Assembly: GCA_028823055.1 (NCBI GenBank)
Contig: JAPKCG010000004.1
Coordinates: 1-35,141, forward strand
Reading direction: 5' to 3'
DNA length: 35,141 bases
Origin: Sphingomonas bacterium
Lineage (GTDB): Bacteria > Pseudomonadota > Alphaproteobacteria > Sphingomonadales > Sphingomonadaceae
Made by a program: the position numbers and the translations under genes. Every line of letters begins with the position of its first letter. Within the stretch, counting starts at the first letter, position 1. Shown here piece after piece: positions 34,406 to 35,141 of this stretch. Below the pieces are notes generated by a model, which worked only from the letters and a program-made list of their open reading frames with translations, searched no databases and was not told the DNA's origin.

Positions 34406-35059
34406 TCATGCGGAGAAGGGAACGGGGACCAACAGCGCGTCCTCGATCGGCGCGATGTCGCGCAGCTCGACTTGCGCGATCTTCTCGGCGCGTTCCGCGC
34501 CGACCGGATCAAGATAGACGTAGGTGCGGTCGGCAAAGACGGGGCTGCACAAGCGCCAGATGACGCCCTTGCGCCCGACGCGGCGATCGGCGCGGCCATC
34601 ATAGGAGGCGAACGAACCGACGATCCGGACGCGCTGCCCTAGCCGTAGCCAGTTGGCAGCACCGCTTATGACGGCGGCTTTTTCATCCTCGCTCAAGTCG
34701 GGGCGGCCGATGCCGAACGTCGCGCTGTGGTCGAGCGCGAACCGCGACAACTTCTCCTCGACGGGTTCGGGTTTCCAATCCGAGACCGGCCCCGGCTTCG
34801 CCTTGTGCATGTGCGTCGTCGACTTCGCGCCGAATAGATCGTGCTGCACTCCCACCAAGCGCAGGTTGAACATCGCCTCATGGTAGGCGCGCCGCCACAA
34901 CGCGCCGGGGGTCGGCGGCTTGCGGCGCGCGCCGTCGCGCATAAGCGCGACCAGCTCGTTGAACTCCTCCTCGCTCACGGTAGCGAAGCTCGGGTCATAG
35001 ATCAGTCGCCCCGCGACTGCCCGGCCCCCCTCGGGGCCGGGGTCGTCGGGGTCGGTCAC
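34406..35059 (-). CDS. plasmid hypothetical protein, ~217 aa
   Basis: GTG start overlapping the upstream stop (GTGA); LIYDPSFATVSEEEFNELVALMRDGARRKPPTPGALWRRAYHEAMFNLRLVGVQHDLFGAKSTTHMHKAKPGPVSDWKPEPVEEKL. Confidence 0.65.
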   Translation of the reverse strand: MTDPDDPGPEGGRAVAGRLIYDPSFATVSEEEFNELVALMRDGARRKPPTPGALWRRAYHEAMFNLRLVGVQHDLFGAKSTTHMHKAKPGPVSDWKPEPVEEKLSRFALDHSATFGIGRPDLSEDEKAAVISGAANWLRLGQRVRIVGSFASYDGRADRRVGRKGVIWRLCSPVFADRTYVYLDPVGAERAEKIAQVELRDIAPIEDALLVPVPFSA

Positions 35060-35141
35060 GCCGCCTGCTCCATTTCGGCAGCGGTCTCGATCGCCATGCT
35101 GCTCAACAGCCAATCGGCTGCGGCCTGCGCCTGCGTCGCGG
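35056..35141 (-). CDS. 3' end of an ORF truncated by the window edge
   Basis: ...ATQAQAAADWLLSSMAIETAAEMEQAA*. Confidence 0.5.
   Translation of the reverse strand, partial: ATQAQAAADWLLSSMAIETAAEMEQAA

Noticed and set aside
1-35141. CRISPR arrays, tRNA or rRNA genes
   Set aside because: No regularly spaced direct repeats and no recognisable tRNA/rRNA sequence on reading through the window.

Overview
Alphaproteobacterial, probably sphingomonad, plasmid-like accessory region (taxonomy inferred from protein character only). From left to right: (1) an SOS-type umuD with a perfect GTTC-N7-GTTC box, followed by an internally deleted umuC; (2) a winged-HTH gene plus a 178-aa unknown gene, flanked by exact GACCTGGGGG motifs; (3) a plasmid maintenance and accessory block: Fic protein with VbhA-like antitoxin, DUF3768, HNH endonuclease, zinc-less MucR/Ros regulator, and a large ParB without a visible ParA. 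This block carries two identical 18-bp palindromes GTGTGCCACGTGGCACAC (candidate parS) and a duplicated ~170-bp leader element; (4) a NodT/EmrB/EmrA efflux operon divergent from marR-ubiB(AarF)-MCE; (5) an ECF sigma factor, alpha/beta hydrolase, TetR, cytochrome P450 and a DUF4142 gene with a GGAAC-N17-CGTT promoter-like site; (6) a ~10.15-kb Tn3-family element with 55-bp terminal inverted repeats (53/55 identical), carrying chromate-resistance genes (chrB, chrA, a SOD-like chrC, a Cj0069-family gene), a divergent DUF1259/PepSY/Rap1a-like gene trio, tnpR and tnpA. Its left end carries the 3' tail of a second, diverged tnpA; (7) plasmid-type hypothetical genes. The most interesting items are the parS-like palindromes around the ParB gene, the hybrid-ended Tn3 chromate element, an 80-bp frameshifted holin-like toxin relic, the duplicated leader element, and the divergent Fic/antitoxin pair. 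All family assignments come from reading translations by eye; no database search was run.
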